A stretch of 64,000 nucleotides of DNA from the NCBI GenBank assembly GCA_946186665.1, contig CAMHOE010000004.1, positions 22,831 through 86,830 of the forward strand, given 5' to 3'. A program made the translations under genes and the position numbers. The notes beneath the pieces are model-generated. The model was not told where the DNA came from, did no database searches, and was given only the letters and a program-made list of their open reading frames with translations. Numbering within the stretch: the first letter of the stretch is position 1; every line of letters starts with the position of its first letter. Shown piece after piece: positions 1 through 8,470 of this stretch. Origin of the DNA: an uncultured Clostridia bacterium (GTDB lineage Bacteria; Bacillota; Clostridia; Oscillospirales; Acutalibacteraceae).

Positions 1-83
1 CCAAAGTGCTCTCTAAAGAGCACGACGCGGACGGGTCAAGTAAAAGTATATGCGTTCTAAGTCGTCCAGTGCGGTCACGCACC
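1..83 (+). repeat. Dispersed repeat module R1, copy a (cut by window start)
   Basis: First of four R1 copies (others at 28831, 50810 and 63536), all in the same orientation. It holds a 7-bp hairpin with a CTAA loop at 6-23, a conserved GACGCGGACGG core, and a second hairpin at 69-82 (GTGCG, GTCA loop, CGCAC). It runs straight into module R2. The 5' part seen in other copies (TAGACGTGTACAG) lies outside the window. The hairpin stems differ between copies but stay paired. Function unknown. Confidence 0.8.
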
Positions 84-227
84 CGCCGGCGCAGCCTGAG
101 GGCTGCTGTTTCGGCTGTTTTCTAATGGCATAAAGTTTCTTTCCCTACTAAACTTAATGCGCCTATACAGTGTAAAACTGTAGTTTATATTATACTTATT
201 ATAATTCATTTTCGCTGCGCGAAAATG
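83..227 (+). repeat. Dispersed repeat module R2, copy a
   Basis: Closely matches 28640-28795 and partly matches 8231-8340 and 47680-47773 (minus). It starts with CCGCCGGC, then a GCAGCC/GGCTGC hairpin, TGTTTCGGCTGTTTT, a TTAATGCGCCTATACAG segment and an AT-rich tail. It ends in a TTTTCGC-TGC-GCGAAAA hairpin at 209-225. No gene is seen in it. Confidence 0.8.
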
Positions 228-235
228 TACCACAA

Positions 236-277
236 CTATTCACTATTCGTTATTCGCTATTCATTATTCACTATTTC
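236..277. repeat. Imperfect short tandem repeat
   Basis: Degenerate ATTCACT/ATTCGTT/ATTCGCT/ATTCATT units, about 7-8 bp each, between module R2 and the tcdA promoter. Low-complexity DNA with no coding signal. Confidence 0.6.
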
Positions 278-321
278 CGCTGCCCGAATAAAAATGATTT
301 TCGTGAAGCTATGTACGGGAG

Positions 322-350
322 GTGACAAACCCGGAATAATGTTGTATAAT
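322..350 (+). promoter_or_regulatory. Candidate promoter of the tcdA operon
   Basis: GTGACA at 322-327 and TATAAT at 345-350 are separated by 17 bp, about 45 bp upstream of the tcdA start codon. This fits a housekeeping sigma promoter. Motif-based call only. Confidence 0.5.
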
Positions 351-394
351 GTGTAAGAATGGCTGCTTAGAATTTGCGAAAAGGAGAACACAGG

Positions 395-1108
395 ATGGAC
401 GAAAGATTTATCCGTACCGAAATGCTCATCGGTACAAAAGCCGCAGAAAAGCTCAGAAACTCACGTGTTGCAGTATTCGGAGTAGGCGGCGTCGGAGGTT
501 ATGTGGTGGAAGCCCTCGCCAGAAGCGGTGTAGGTACGCTTGATCTTATTGACAGAGATATCGTCAGTGTATCGAATATCAACCGGCAGATAATCGCACT
601 GACCTCTACCATAGGCAAACCAAAGGTTCAGGCTGCCGCTGAACGTGTTCATGATATTGACTCCGATATCACTGTAAATGTATACAATACATTTTACACT
701 CCAGAAACAGCAGATGAGTTCGATTTTTCACAGTATGACTATGTGGTGGATGCCATAGACACCGTAAGCGGAAAGATACAGCTTGTAATGCAGGCAGACA
801 AAGCAGGCACACCGATAATATCATCAATGGGTGCCGGAAACAAGCTCGACCCCACACAATTTGAAATCACGGATATATACAAAACTTCGGTATGTCCTCT
901 TGCAAGGGTCATGCGAAAAGAACTGAAAGCCAGAGGAATAAAGCGCCTTACAGTGGTTTACTCGAAGGAACAGCCCAGAACACCATATATCCAAAGTGAA
1001 GATCCGGAAACACATAAGGTCATTCCGGCAAGCATTGCCTTCGTGCCGTCTGCCGCCGGACTCATCATAGCCTCAAAGGTCGTCAGTGATCTGTGCGCTG
1101 AAAAATAA
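395..1108 (+). CDS. tcdA: tRNA threonylcarbamoyladenosine dehydratase (TcdA/ThiF-E1 family)
   Basis: About 237 residues. Catalyses the ATP-dependent cyclisation of t6A37 to ct6A in tRNAs reading ANN codons; cytosolic. The N-terminal part has the E1-like nucleotide-binding loop GVGGVGGYVVEAL and the DRDxVxxSNxNRQ signature. The segment KTSVCPLARVMRKELKARGI is typical of the TcdA (YgdL) branch rather than ThiF or MoeB, and there is no CxxC zinc pair. The ATG at 395 is preferred over an upstream TTG at 374 because AAAAGGAG ends 8 bases before it. It begins a run with the small membrane protein, prmA and mrp. The E1 superfamily is certain; the TcdA assignment rests on motifs. Confidence 0.9.
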   Translation: MDERFIRTEMLIGTKAAEKLRNSRVAVFGVGGVGGYVVEALARSGVGTLDLIDRDIVSVSNINRQIIALTSTIGKPKVQAAAERVHDIDSDITVNVYNTFYTPETADEFDFSQYDYVVDAIDTVSGKIQLVMQADKAGTPIISSMGAGNKLDPTQFEITDIYKTSVCPLARVMRKELKARGIKRLTVVYSKEQPRTPYIQSEDPETHKVIPASIAFVPSAAGLIIASKVVSDLCAEK

Positions 1109-1130
1109 AAAGAACAAGGAGGATAATTCA

Positions 1131-1343
1131 ATGAAAAAGTCAACGGTATTTTTTGCAGTACTGTCTGCACTTTTGGGAGGAATACTCATTGGATTTCTGT
1201 TTTCGCCTATGAAGCATGGTGTAAATTTTCACGACAACAGGATCAGCATAGGCAATCACAACGGAAACGGCAACAAGCCCAAATTCTTATATCACAAAGG
1301 ACTTGACGGCAGGTATATAAAAAGAAAGGAAATTGATAAGTGA
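1131..1343 (+). CDS. Small single-pass membrane protein, unknown
   Basis: 70 residues. An N-terminal hydrophobic segment (about residues 5-24) has a glycine-rich GGILIGFLF motif, followed by a basic, Asn/Gly-rich tail, so it is probably anchored by its N terminus. AAGGAGG at 1116-1122 sets the start at 1131; the open frame extends upstream into tcdA but has no other good start. Its TGA overlaps the ATG of prmA (TGATG), suggesting translational coupling. I do not recognise a family. Confidence 0.75.
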   Translation: MKKSTVFFAVLSALLGGILIGFLFSPMKHGVNFHDNRISIGNHNGNGNKPKFLYHKGLDGRYIKRKEIDK

Positions 1344-2266
1344 TGGATTGGACAGAAATAATTATTGAGGTCAATTCCTCAGATATTGAAACCGCTGGCA
1401 ATATTGCGCAAATGACAGTGCCCTATGGTATTTATATAGAGGACTATTCAAATCTTGAACAGGAAGTTCTTGAGATCGCAAACATAGATCTTATTGATGA
1501 AGAGCTTCTTCATAAAGACAGAACAAAAGGCAGGATACATATATACATAAGTCCGGAGGATAATCCGGCAGAGGCATTGTCATTCATCAAGGAGCGTCTG
1601 ACAGCTGAAAACATTCCTTATGAAATAAACTCGGACTCCTGTGATGTAGAGAGCTGTCTTGAAAACTGGAAGAAATACTTTCAGCCCACAAACATCGGAA
1701 AAAAGCTTCTTATCAGACCGATATGGCGTGACGACTACGATCCTCAGGGCAGGATAGTTCTGAATCTTGAGCCGGGACTCGCCTTTGGCACAGGCACCCA
1801 CGAAACAACAAGACTGTGTCTTGAAGCTTTGGAAAAATACGTGAGTCAGGGAGATACTGTTCTTGATGTAGGCTGCGGCAGCGGAATACTGTCTGTTGCT
1901 GCACTGCTTCTCGGCGCAGGCTCTGCAACAGGAATTGATATAGACGAGCTTGCTGTAAAGTCTTCTGTGCAAAACGCACAGCTCAACCATGTGGAGGACA
2001 GATACACGGGTATCCATGGTAATCTTGCAGAAAAAGCTAAGGGCAGATATGACATCATAACCGCTAACATTGTTGCAGATGCAATAATCATGCTTTCCGG
2101 CGATATAGAAAAATTCATGGACGAAAACACCATCTATATTATGAGCGGAATAATAGACACAAGACTTGATGATGTACTCAGCGCACTTCCGCCCTCTATT
2201 GTTGTAACAGAGCAGTTCGAGGACAAAGGCTGGATATGTCTTGCTGCTAAAAAGAAAAGTCAGTAA
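1343..2266 (+). CDS. prmA: Ribosomal protein L11 methyltransferase
   Basis: 307 residues, normal for PrmA. Uses S-adenosylmethionine to methylate lysines and the N terminus of ribosomal protein L11. The N-terminal ferredoxin-like substrate-binding domain (about 1-100) leads to the PrmA signature GLAFGTGTHETT, SAM motif I (VLDVGCGSGILS) and the motif IV-like TANIVADAI. The start is the ATG at 1343, overlapping the stop of the preceding gene, with AAAGGA upstream. Confidence 0.95.
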   Translation: MDWTEIIIEVNSSDIETAGNIAQMTVPYGIYIEDYSNLEQEVLEIANIDLIDEELLHKDRTKGRIHIYISPEDNPAEALSFIKERLTAENIPYEINSDSCDVESCLENWKKYFQPTNIGKKLLIRPIWRDDYDPQGRIVLNLEPGLAFGTGTHETTRLCLEALEKYVSQGDTVLDVGCGSGILSVAALLLGAGSATGIDIDELAVKSSVQNAQLNHVEDRYTGIHGNLAEKAKGRYDIITANIVADAIIMLSGDIEKFMDENTIYIMSGIIDTRLDDVLSALPPSIVVTEQFEDKGWICLAAKKKSQ

Positions 2267-2344
2267 TATTTTCTTTTTCGGAATTATATTTCTTCTTGTT
2301 ATGATACAATATCGTATATATGCAATTATGGAGGTAAATAATAA

Positions 2345-2938
2345 ATGAACAACAAAAAGAAGAATGATGTCCTGAATCTTGTTTTCTCGGCATTTCTTGT
2401 TATCGCATTTGTGATATGTGCCTATTTCTTTGTAGGCATTATCAAAGACCACTTTGAAACAAGCAAAGCAATGGAGCTTGTAATGACGTCTCTTGTGTTT
2501 GCTGTTTTCGGAGCAGTTCTCTTTTATGCTACAAGAGTAGGCGAAGGCAAACAGGTATGGCGTTTCTCTCCTGCAACTCTGATAATAATGGTAATTCCTG
2601 CACTGTATATTATCGCAGCTTCTTCAGCAGAAGGTCTGCCGTTTCACGAAAAGATAGCAGGCTGCAATGAACTTGTATATCTTGCAGGTGTCGTTTTAGG
2701 ATATGGTATTCCTTACACTTTTCTCAGCGGCTACGAGCTTGACACTTCAGACGAAGAGGATGAAGCACAGGAAAGCAAAAAGGAGAAATCCACAGGCAGT
2801 GACTCTGAAAACACATCAGACGATGAAAGCGATTCTGACTCAGACAATGAAGCTGACATTGAAGCAGCATTAGACGAGCTTGCAGAAGCAGTAGATACCG
2901 ACAAAGCTGACGATTCTCCGGACAGCGAAGAAGAATAA
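2345..2938 (+). CDS. Membrane protein with acidic C-terminal tail
   Basis: 197 residues. Four hydrophobic segments fill the first 135 residues or so (about 10-32, 43-63, 76-95 and 108-128). A tail of about 60 residues follows, made almost entirely of Asp, Glu and Ser (runs such as DSDSDNEADIEAALDELAEA), probably cytoplasmic and disordered. The start is supported by GGAGGT at 2330. It sits between prmA and mrp on the same strand. The acidic tail could bind cations or basic partners, but no function is visible. Confidence 0.8.
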   Translation: MNNKKKNDVLNLVFSAFLVIAFVICAYFFVGIIKDHFETSKAMELVMTSLVFAVFGAVLFYATRVGEGKQVWRFSPATLIIMVIPALYIIAASSAEGLPFHEKIAGCNELVYLAGVVLGYGIPYTFLSGYELDTSDEEDEAQESKKEKSTGSDSENTSDDESDSDSDNEADIEAALDELAEAVDTDKADDSPDSEEE

Positions 2939-2967
2939 TATTCACCACAAGAAAGGAAAGATCTATA

Positions 2968-3804
2968 ATGGCAGAAGAATGTACACACGATTGTTCATCC
3001 TGCGGAGCAAGCTGTTCTTCAAGAACAGAGCCGCAGGACATGACAGAAAAGCTGAATGAATACAGCTCGGTAAAGAAGGTTATCGGTGTTGTAAGCGGCA
3101 AAGGCGGCGTAGGAAAATCCACAGTAACATCACTCATGGCAGTAATGTTCAACAGAATGGGATATCACACAGCTATTCTTGACGCTGACATAACAGGTCC
3201 CTCTATACCGAAGGCATTCGGAATAAAGGAAAAGGCACTTGGCTCTGACAAAGGCATACTCCCCATCACAACACACTCAGGAATAGACATCATGTCTGTA
3301 AATCTGCTTCTTGAAAACGAGACAGACCCTGTGATCTGGCGAGGTCCTGTACTTGCCGGAACTGTAAAGCAGTTCTGGACAGATGTACTCTGGCAGGATG
3401 TAGACTATATGTTTGTAGATATGCCTCCGGGAACAGGCGATGTACCGCTGACGATCTTCCAGTCACTTCCCCTTGACGGAATTATCATTGTCACATCTCC
3501 GCAGGAGCTTGTTTCCATGATAGTAGGCAAAGCTGTAAAAATGGCTCAGATGATGAACATTCCGATCTTAGGGATAGTAGAGAACATGAGTTATTTCAAA
3601 TGTCCGGACTGCGGCAAGGAACACTATTTATTCGGCAAGAGCAAGCTTGAGGATATCGCCAAAGAATACGGCATAAACATTCTTGCCCGACTCCCCATAG
3701 ACCCCGAAAGCGCTCGCGCCTGTGATACCGGCAAGATTGAGTCCGTCATCAACAAACCTGCCGAAGAGGCTGCATCCACCCTCGAAACTCAGCTTAAATC
3801 GTAA
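2968..3804 (+). CDS. mrp: Mrp/NBP35-family P-loop ATPase, Fe-S carrier
   Basis: 278 residues. Family members bind and transfer Fe-S clusters in the cytosol. The N terminus is Cys-rich (CTHDCSSCGASC), as in many clostridial Mrp proteins. The deviant Walker A GKGGVGKST lies near residue 42, DADITGPS and DMPPGTGDV follow, and a C-terminal CPDCG supplies the CxxC that bridges the dimer. RBS GAAAGGAAAG precedes the ATG. It is last in the tcdA-prmA run; a strong terminator lies about 210 bp downstream. Confidence 0.92.
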   Translation: MAEECTHDCSSCGASCSSRTEPQDMTEKLNEYSSVKKVIGVVSGKGGVGKSTVTSLMAVMFNRMGYHTAILDADITGPSIPKAFGIKEKALGSDKGILPITTHSGIDIMSVNLLLENETDPVIWRGPVLAGTVKQFWTDVLWQDVDYMFVDMPPGTGDVPLTIFQSLPLDGIIIVTSPQELVSMIVGKAVKMAQMMNIPILGIVENMSYFKCPDCGKEHYLFGKSKLEDIAKEYGINILARLPIDPESARACDTGKIESVINKPAEEAASTLETQLKS

Positions 3805-3825
3805 AGGCTGCTTTTGTCGGATCCA

Positions 3826-3900
3826 CCAGGGGCTTTGCCCCCAGACCCCCACCAGGGCTACTCGCCCTGGACCTCGCCAGGGGGATGACCCCCTGGACCC
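3826..3900. repeat. GC-rich array of three hairpins
   Basis: Three consecutive GC-rich hairpins in an AT-rich gap: GGGGC/GCCCC at 3829-3841, CCAGGGC/GCCCTGG at 3852-3870 and CCAGGGGG/CCCCCTGG at 3877-3896. They are separated by short ACC/ACCTCG spacers. The units resemble each other in layout but not in exact stem sequence. Confidence 0.7.
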
Positions 3901-4017
3901 ACATAAATGTATAGCCGGATAGCACAGTATACTATCCATTGATATTCGTTCCACAGTTTTCATTCTTCTTTACGAGTATCAGGGGCACAGTAATACCAAC
4001 AAAAGAATTGCAATGAC

Positions 4018-4066
4018 AAGACCGATAGCATTGAGATCATTCTCGCTGCTATCGGTCTTTTGTTTT
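4018..4066 (+). terminator. Intrinsic terminator, mrp side
   Basis: A perfect 13-bp stem (AAGACCGATAGCA at 4018-4030 with TGCTATCGGTCTT at 4047-4059) is followed by TTTGTTTT. It lies between convergent mrp and trpS and fits termination of rightward transcription. Confidence 0.85.
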
Positions 4067-4144
4067 GAAATTTTTCAAAGTTCAAAGTTTGAATATCCGA
4101 ATTGTTCTTGAAAACAAATATTTTTAAGAGACTTACTATGATCC

Positions 4145-4163
4145 TTTTTCGCCGTGCGAAAAA
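4145..4163. repeat. TTTTTCGC/GCGAAAAA mini-hairpin
   Basis: Perfect 8-bp stem with a CGT loop. The same hairpin ends module R2 at 209-225 and at 28777-28791, but here it is free of R2. Confidence 0.6.
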
Positions 4164-4212
4164 GAACCACTATTATTCGTTTTTAAGTCTTAAGTTTTCA
4201 GTATTCATTTTT

Positions 4213-5223
4213 TTATTTTGCTATGTATCCTATTTTTTTCATTACTTTGGAGAGTGTGCGCTGCGAAAGTCTGAGTGCAAATTCAGCGCCGCTTTTGTAC
4301 TGCTCCGCAAGATAGTCTTTGTTTTTGATATAGTCGTTATAACGCTCCTGAATAGGACGAAGTGTTTCTACAACTGCTTCACCAACGGCTGTTTTGAAGT
4401 CACCGTAACCCTTTCCCTCAAATTCAGCTGTTATCTCATCGGGAGTTTTATCGGTAACGGCACTCATTATTCCGATAAGGTTATTAATACCGTCCTTGCC
4501 CTCACCTACTCTGACAACTGCTTCTGAATCTGTAACGGCTCTCTTGAACTTCTTCATTATCACATCAGGAGTGTCGAGCATAGCTACCCATGAATTTGCG
4601 TTTTCATCAGACTTTGACATCTTCTTAGTAGGCTCCTGAAGTGAACATATCTTTGCACCTGCTTTTCCGATATACGCATCCGGAATTGTAAAGGTCTTGC
4701 CATAAACGCCGTTAAATCTCTCGGCTATATTTCTTGTAAGCTCAAGGTGCTGTTTCTGATCTATACCGACCGGAACAAGGTCTGCCTGATACAAAAGGAT
4801 ATCAGCAGCCATCAGTGACGGGTATGTAAACAATCCGGCATTTACATTATCAGCATGCTTCTGGGATTTATCCTTGAACTGGGTCATTCTGGAAAGCTCT
4901 CCGAACTGTGTATAGCAATTCAGTATCCATGCAAGCTCTGCGTGTGTATGAACATGGCTCTGAATAAAGAACGGGCTTTTCTGTGGGTCAATTCCGCAGG
5001 CAAGAAGAAGCGCATATGCCTCCATTATATTATGCCTGAATTTCTGCGGATCCTGTCTTACGGTTATAGCGTGAAGATCAGCTACGGCGAATATACAGTT
5101 GTATTCGTCCTGGAGCTTCACCCAGTTTCTCAGCGCTCCAAGATAGTTACCCAGAGTAAAAGAACCGCTGGGCTGTATTGCGCTGAATATTACTTTTTTC
5201 TTTTCCTGTACTGTCTCAGACAT
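4213..5223 (-). CDS. trpS: Tryptophanyl-tRNA synthetase
   Basis: 336 residues, the usual bacterial length. Class I synthetase that charges tRNA-Trp. The Rossmann core starts with FSAIQPSGSFTLGNYLGA (HIGH-like region); GIDQKQHLELTRNIAERFN is characteristic; the KMSKS loop appears as KKMSKSDENA. RBS GCAAAGGAG lies just upstream, inside the end of the upstream aminotransferase gene. The trpS ATG overlaps the aminotransferase TAA (TAATG), so the two are very probably co-translated. Confidence 0.97.
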   Translation of the reverse strand: MSETVQEKKKVIFSAIQPSGSFTLGNYLGALRNWVKLQDEYNCIFAVADLHAITVRQDPQKFRHNIMEAYALLLACGIDPQKSPFFIQSHVHTHAELAWILNCYTQFGELSRMTQFKDKSQKHADNVNAGLFTYPSLMAADILLYQADLVPVGIDQKQHLELTRNIAERFNGVYGKTFTIPDAYIGKAGAKICSLQEPTKKMSKSDENANSWVAMLDTPDVIMKKFKRAVTDSEAVVRVGEGKDGINNLIGIMSAVTDKTPDEITAEFEGKGYGDFKTAVGEAVVETLRPIQERYNDYIKNKDYLAEQYKSGAEFALRLSQRTLSKVMKKIGYIAK

Positions 5224-6413
5224 TATAAAATCTCCTTTGCAAGTTCACCAAGTATTTTTATTCCTTTTTCCAGCTGTTCGTCCGTAGGAGTGGAGAAGTT
5301 TATCCTGAATGAACTGCACTGTTCGCTTTCATCTGTCAGGAAAGCATTTCCCGGAACAACGCAAACCTTTCTCAGTACTGCCTGCTTGCAGAAGTCAGGC
5401 ATATCCACACCTTCCGGAAGCTTACACCATATGAACAGACCGCCCTCTATCGGCTGATATGTTATCTTGTTCGGAACAAGGTACTTATCAAGAAGCTCCA
5501 TACAGAAGTTTGCTTTTTTGCGGTATATCTCACGGAGATTTGCAAGGTGTCCCTTAAAATCATATTCTGTCATAAAGCGGTGAGCCACCATTTGTGCCCA
5601 GATATTAGTGTGAACATCCTCGCCCTGTTTGCATACTATCATTTTCTGTACTACAGTTTTGGGTGCTATTACATAACCCAGACGCATACCCGGTGAAAGT
5701 ATCTTTGAAAATGAACCTGCATATGCAACTATACCATCTTCATCAAAAGACTTGATAGGGGGAATATTTTCTCCGCTTATTCTCAGCTCGCCATAAGGGT
5801 TGTCCTCGAGTATCATTACATTGTATTTCTTTGCAAGCTCGTATATTTTCTTACGCTTTTCAAGGCTTGTTGTAACACCTGACGGGTTCTGGAAGTTTGA
5901 AATTATATAGATAAAGCGTACATTTTTTTCATTTTGAAGTGCGCTTTCAAGAGCCTGCAAATTCATACCGTCAGCTTCCAGCGGAATACCGCAGAGTCTT
6001 GCATTATATGAACGGAAGGAATTGAGAGAACCGATAAAGCTCGGAGCTTCACATATTACGGTATCGCCTTCATTCACAGTAGATTTTGTCAGAAGATCCA
6101 TTACCTGCTGAGCGCCCGATGTAATAACAAGCTCATCAAAATCTCTGCCCACATTATACTCAGACTTCATAAAATCTCCCACAGCCTGTCTAAGGGGTGC
6201 ATAGCCCTCAGTTACACTGTACTGAAGTGCGGCAATAGGGTTTTCAGTCATGATCTTGTTTGATATCTCAGCTATCTCTTTTACAGGAAAGGCCTCTGGT
6301 GCAGGGTTACCGGCTGAAAGGGATACCACAGTAGGGTCAGCCGCATATTTGAATATTTCTCTGATTGCAGAGGGTTTAAGTGTTTTTACTCTTTCTGAAA
6401 GTATATAATCCAT
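5223..6413 (-). CDS. PLP-dependent class I/II aminotransferase (2-aminoadipate aminotransferase-like)
   Basis: 396 residues, fold type I, cytosolic, PLP-dependent. Visible motifs are SLSAGNPAPEAFP near the N terminus, QNPSGVT, LEDNPYGELR, and the PLP-lysine region YAGSFSKILSPGMRLGYV. The pattern is that of the LysN/MocR-type branch acting on aromatic, branched-chain or 2-aminoadipate substrates; the exact substrate cannot be read. The ATG at 6413 has AAAGGAT upstream; an extension to 6458 has no ribosome binding site. It leads a two-gene operon with trpS. Confidence 0.9.
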   Translation of the reverse strand: MDYILSERVKTLKPSAIREIFKYAADPTVVSLSAGNPAPEAFPVKEIAEISNKIMTENPIAALQYSVTEGYAPLRQAVGDFMKSEYNVGRDFDELVITSGAQQVMDLLTKSTVNEGDTVICEAPSFIGSLNSFRSYNARLCGIPLEADGMNLQALESALQNEKNVRFIYIISNFQNPSGVTTSLEKRKKIYELAKKYNVMILEDNPYGELRISGENIPPIKSFDEDGIVAYAGSFSKILSPGMRLGYVIAPKTVVQKMIVCKQGEDVHTNIWAQMVAHRFMTEYDFKGHLANLREIYRKKANFCMELLDKYLVPNKITYQPIEGGLFIWCKLPEGVDMPDFCKQAVLRKVCVVPGNAFLTDESEQCSSFRINFSTPTDEQLEKGIKILGELAKEIL

Positions 6414-6540
6414 TACGCAACATCCTTTATATAAATATTTGATATTATATTTTACCATATTTACAAGTCCAGTGCAAGCACAGCTGATTTCTTTTTGCTC
6501 TGCATTTTCATAAATCCGGATACAGTATTTCAGAAAATCG

Positions 6541-6735
6541 TTGTAATTTGTCAGGGATTGGTGTATAATAGTTTTTACTGAAAATGAAACATATCTGTAG
6601 TTTTATCTCAGTATACAGCCCTGAAGCATCCGGACTCAATATCCTGTATCGCAGTAAAAGCAAACGAGATATTGAGATCTTCTGAATTTTTCAGTTTGCT
6701 GCAAGCTGTATCATATAGAAAACGGAGGAATGAAA
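6541..6735 (+). promoter_or_regulatory. Promoter and structured leader of the aldolase-like gene
   Basis: TTGTAA at 6541-6546 and TATAAT at 6564-6569 (17-bp spacer) leave a leader of about 160 nt. The leader contains inverted repeats CTCAATATC/GATATTGAG (around 6637 and 6671) and AGCAAAC/GTTTGCT. It could form alternative hairpins before the GGAGG at 6724. I do not recognise a known riboswitch. Confidence 0.45.
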
Positions 6736-7713
6736 ATGCAGAAAAAAGGCGGACTTATGTCCTTCAGACCGGATATCAAAGTCGTTGATTGTACATTGCG
6801 TGACGGCGGGCTTGTAAATAACTTTGAGTTTTCCGACGAATTTGTTAAAGCGCTTTACAAGACCAACATCAAATCAGGAATTGACTATATGGAATTTGGC
6901 TATAAAGCATCCAAAGAACAGTTCGATGTAAACAAATTCGGCAAGTGGAAATTCTGCAATGACGATGACATAATAGAAATAGTCGGCGATAACGACACAG
7001 ATCTTAAAATATCTGTTATGGCAGATGTAGGAAGAACTGATTTCAGAAACGATATCATAGACAAAGCAAACAGTCCTATAGACCTTGTCAGAGTTGCAGC
7101 GTATATCAATCAGATACCTGCTGCAATTGAAATGATAGAATACTGTGACAAAAAGGGATATGAAACAACCGTAAACATTATGGCTGTTTCAAAGTCCAAC
7201 GATCAGGATCTTGACGACGCTCTGGAGATACTTGGCAGAAGCTGTGTAGGAACCATATATATCGTTGACAGCTACGGTTCTCTCTATCCGGAGCAGATGA
7301 GGAGACTTGCAGACAAATATCTTGCGATAGCTGACAAGTACGGAAAGCATATAGGCGTACACGCTCACAACAATCAGCAGCTCGCATTTGCAAATACTAT
7401 TGATGCTCTTACTATGGGCGTAAGCTATCTTGACTCCACGGTATGCAGCATGGGCAGAGGTGCAGGCAACTGTCCTACGGAGCTGCTTCTCAGCTTCCTG
7501 AAAAACCCGAAGTATCATCTTTCGCCGATCCTCACTTTCATTGAGCAGCATATGCTGAAGCTGAAAGAGGACGGAATAATCTGGGGTTACGACATCCCCT
7601 ATCTTCTCACAGGCAGACTGAACCAGCATCCCCGTGATGCCATCCAGTTTACTTCTGAGCACCGCACCGATTATAAAGACTTTTACCACTTCCTCTACGA
7701 TAAAGAGATCTGA
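6736..7713 (+). CDS. Aldolase catalytic domain protein of the DRE-TIM metallolyase (HMGL-like) superfamily
   Basis: About 325 residues. The DRE-TIM signature is present as VVDCTLRDGGL. The metal-binding HAHNN (GVHAHNNQQLA) and the glycine-rich STVCSMGRGAGN loop are also visible. These enzymes form or cleave C-C bonds next to a keto acid using a divalent metal (4-hydroxy-2-oxovalerate aldolase, HMG-CoA lyase, isopropylmalate synthase). There is no regulatory or acetyl-CoA synthase domain, so a lyase/aldolase role is more likely. The start is ambiguous: ATG 6736 sits 7 bases from GGAGG, whereas ATG 6730 is too close. It appears monocistronic and the substrate is unknown. Confidence 0.85.
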   Translation: MQKKGGLMSFRPDIKVVDCTLRDGGLVNNFEFSDEFVKALYKTNIKSGIDYMEFGYKASKEQFDVNKFGKWKFCNDDDIIEIVGDNDTDLKISVMADVGRTDFRNDIIDKANSPIDLVRVAAYINQIPAAIEMIEYCDKKGYETTVNIMAVSKSNDQDLDDALEILGRSCVGTIYIVDSYGSLYPEQMRRLADKYLAIADKYGKHIGVHAHNNQQLAFANTIDALTMGVSYLDSTVCSMGRGAGNCPTELLLSFLKNPKYHLSPILTFIEQHMLKLKEDGIIWGYDIPYLLTGRLNQHPRDAIQFTSEHRTDYKDFYHFLYDKEI

Positions 7714-7733
7714 TAACAAAACACTTATTAAAA

Positions 7734-7771
7734 GCTCCGTTCAGCCTTTGCAGCTGAGCGGAGTTTTTTAA
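7734..7771 (+). terminator. Intrinsic terminator of the aldolase-like gene
   Basis: GCTCCG-TTCAGC pairs with GCTGAG-CGGAG around a 7-nt loop, followed by TTTTTT. Confidence 0.9.
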
Positions 7772-7773
7772 TA

Positions 7774-7804
7774 CAAAAAAAGAACGTCCCGAAAAGAGAC
7801 GTTC
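7774..7804 (-). terminator. Intrinsic terminator of rnpB
   Basis: On the minus strand GAACGTCTC and GGGACGTTC form a hairpin (7782-7804) followed by seven T residues, just beyond the 3' end of the RNase P RNA. Confidence 0.85.
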
Positions 7805-7820
7805 AATATTTTAAAAAGAA

Positions 7821-8167
7821 TGAGTGAGACGATAAGCCGGGTTCTGTCGTGAACAGCCATCTATCTTGGCAGACCGTTACCGATACTGCTCAGTGCCACC
7901 TAATCAAAGCCATCGGGCAGATGTTAATGCTTTACTGCGGTGTTGCTCCGGATAGGGTTTACAGGGCCGCACAGTCTCCTGTACGCCGGTGAGCTCTTAC
8001 CTCGCCTTTCCATCCTTACCTGTCTTACGGCAGGCGGTATATTTCTGTTGCACTTTCCCTGGGGTCACCCCCGGCGGCCGTTAGCCGTTATCCTTGCCCT
8101 ATGGAGCCCGGACTTTCCTCGGATGCGGCCTTTCGGCACTGCACCCGCAGCTGTTTATCTCACTCAC
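7821..8167 (-). ncRNA. rnpB: RNase P RNA (bacterial type)
   Basis: About 347 nt, catalytic RNA of RNase P, which matures tRNA 5' ends. Read on the minus strand it contains the universally conserved GAGGAAAGTCCGGGCTCC block near the 5' end (around 8101-8122) and ACAGAACCCGGCTTAT near the 3' end (around 7831-7846). The two ends pair as helix P1 (GAGTGAGAT with GTCTCACTC). Ends are set by P1 and by the terminator directly downstream. The family is certain; ends are accurate to a few bases. Confidence 0.95.
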
Positions 8168-8230
8168 GAGCAAATTATATTACACTTCCACCTCTTTGTC
8201 AAGTGGGCGCAGATTTGGCAGACAATATTC

Positions 8231-8340
8231 CCCATCCGCCGGCGCAGGCTAAGCGCCTGCTGTTTCGGCTGTTTCTTACAGGTATAAAGAGTTATTTTCC
8301 CTTTTATACTTCAGCGCCTGTACAGACGTAAAAGTGCAAT
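8231..8340 (+). repeat. Dispersed repeat module R2, copy b (diverged)
   Basis: Starts CCATCCGCCGGC like the other copies. Its hairpin arm is GCAGGC/GCCTGC instead of GCAGCC/GGCTGC, a compensatory C-G to G-C exchange. The TGTTTCGGCTGTTT and CAGCGCCTGTACAG segments are kept. It stands alone, without R1 or R3, upstream of rnpB. Confidence 0.7.
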
Positions 8341-8470
8341 TTCAGCACAGTTCCTGTGCTTATAGCTCGTATTAAAGTTTAGCGTTGAATAAATCTTTAG
8401 ATTCTGTGGCTGTAATAAACTATTCCCATGTGTATGTAAATGAGTAAATCGAACAAAAGCCATGATAATG

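Noticed and set aside
1620..2452. 290-residue minus-strand frame opposite prmA
   Set aside because: Cys/Tyr-rich shadow of prmA, no start signals, runs through the next gene's promoter region.
3628..3963. 111-residue minus-strand frame opposite mrp
   Set aside because: Shadow of mrp plus translation of the GC-rich hairpin array; no start signals.
8081..8110. GGGGTCACCCC within rnpB resembling the GTCA hairpin of R1
   Set aside because: It is part of the conserved RNase P RNA secondary structure, so the similarity is probably chance.
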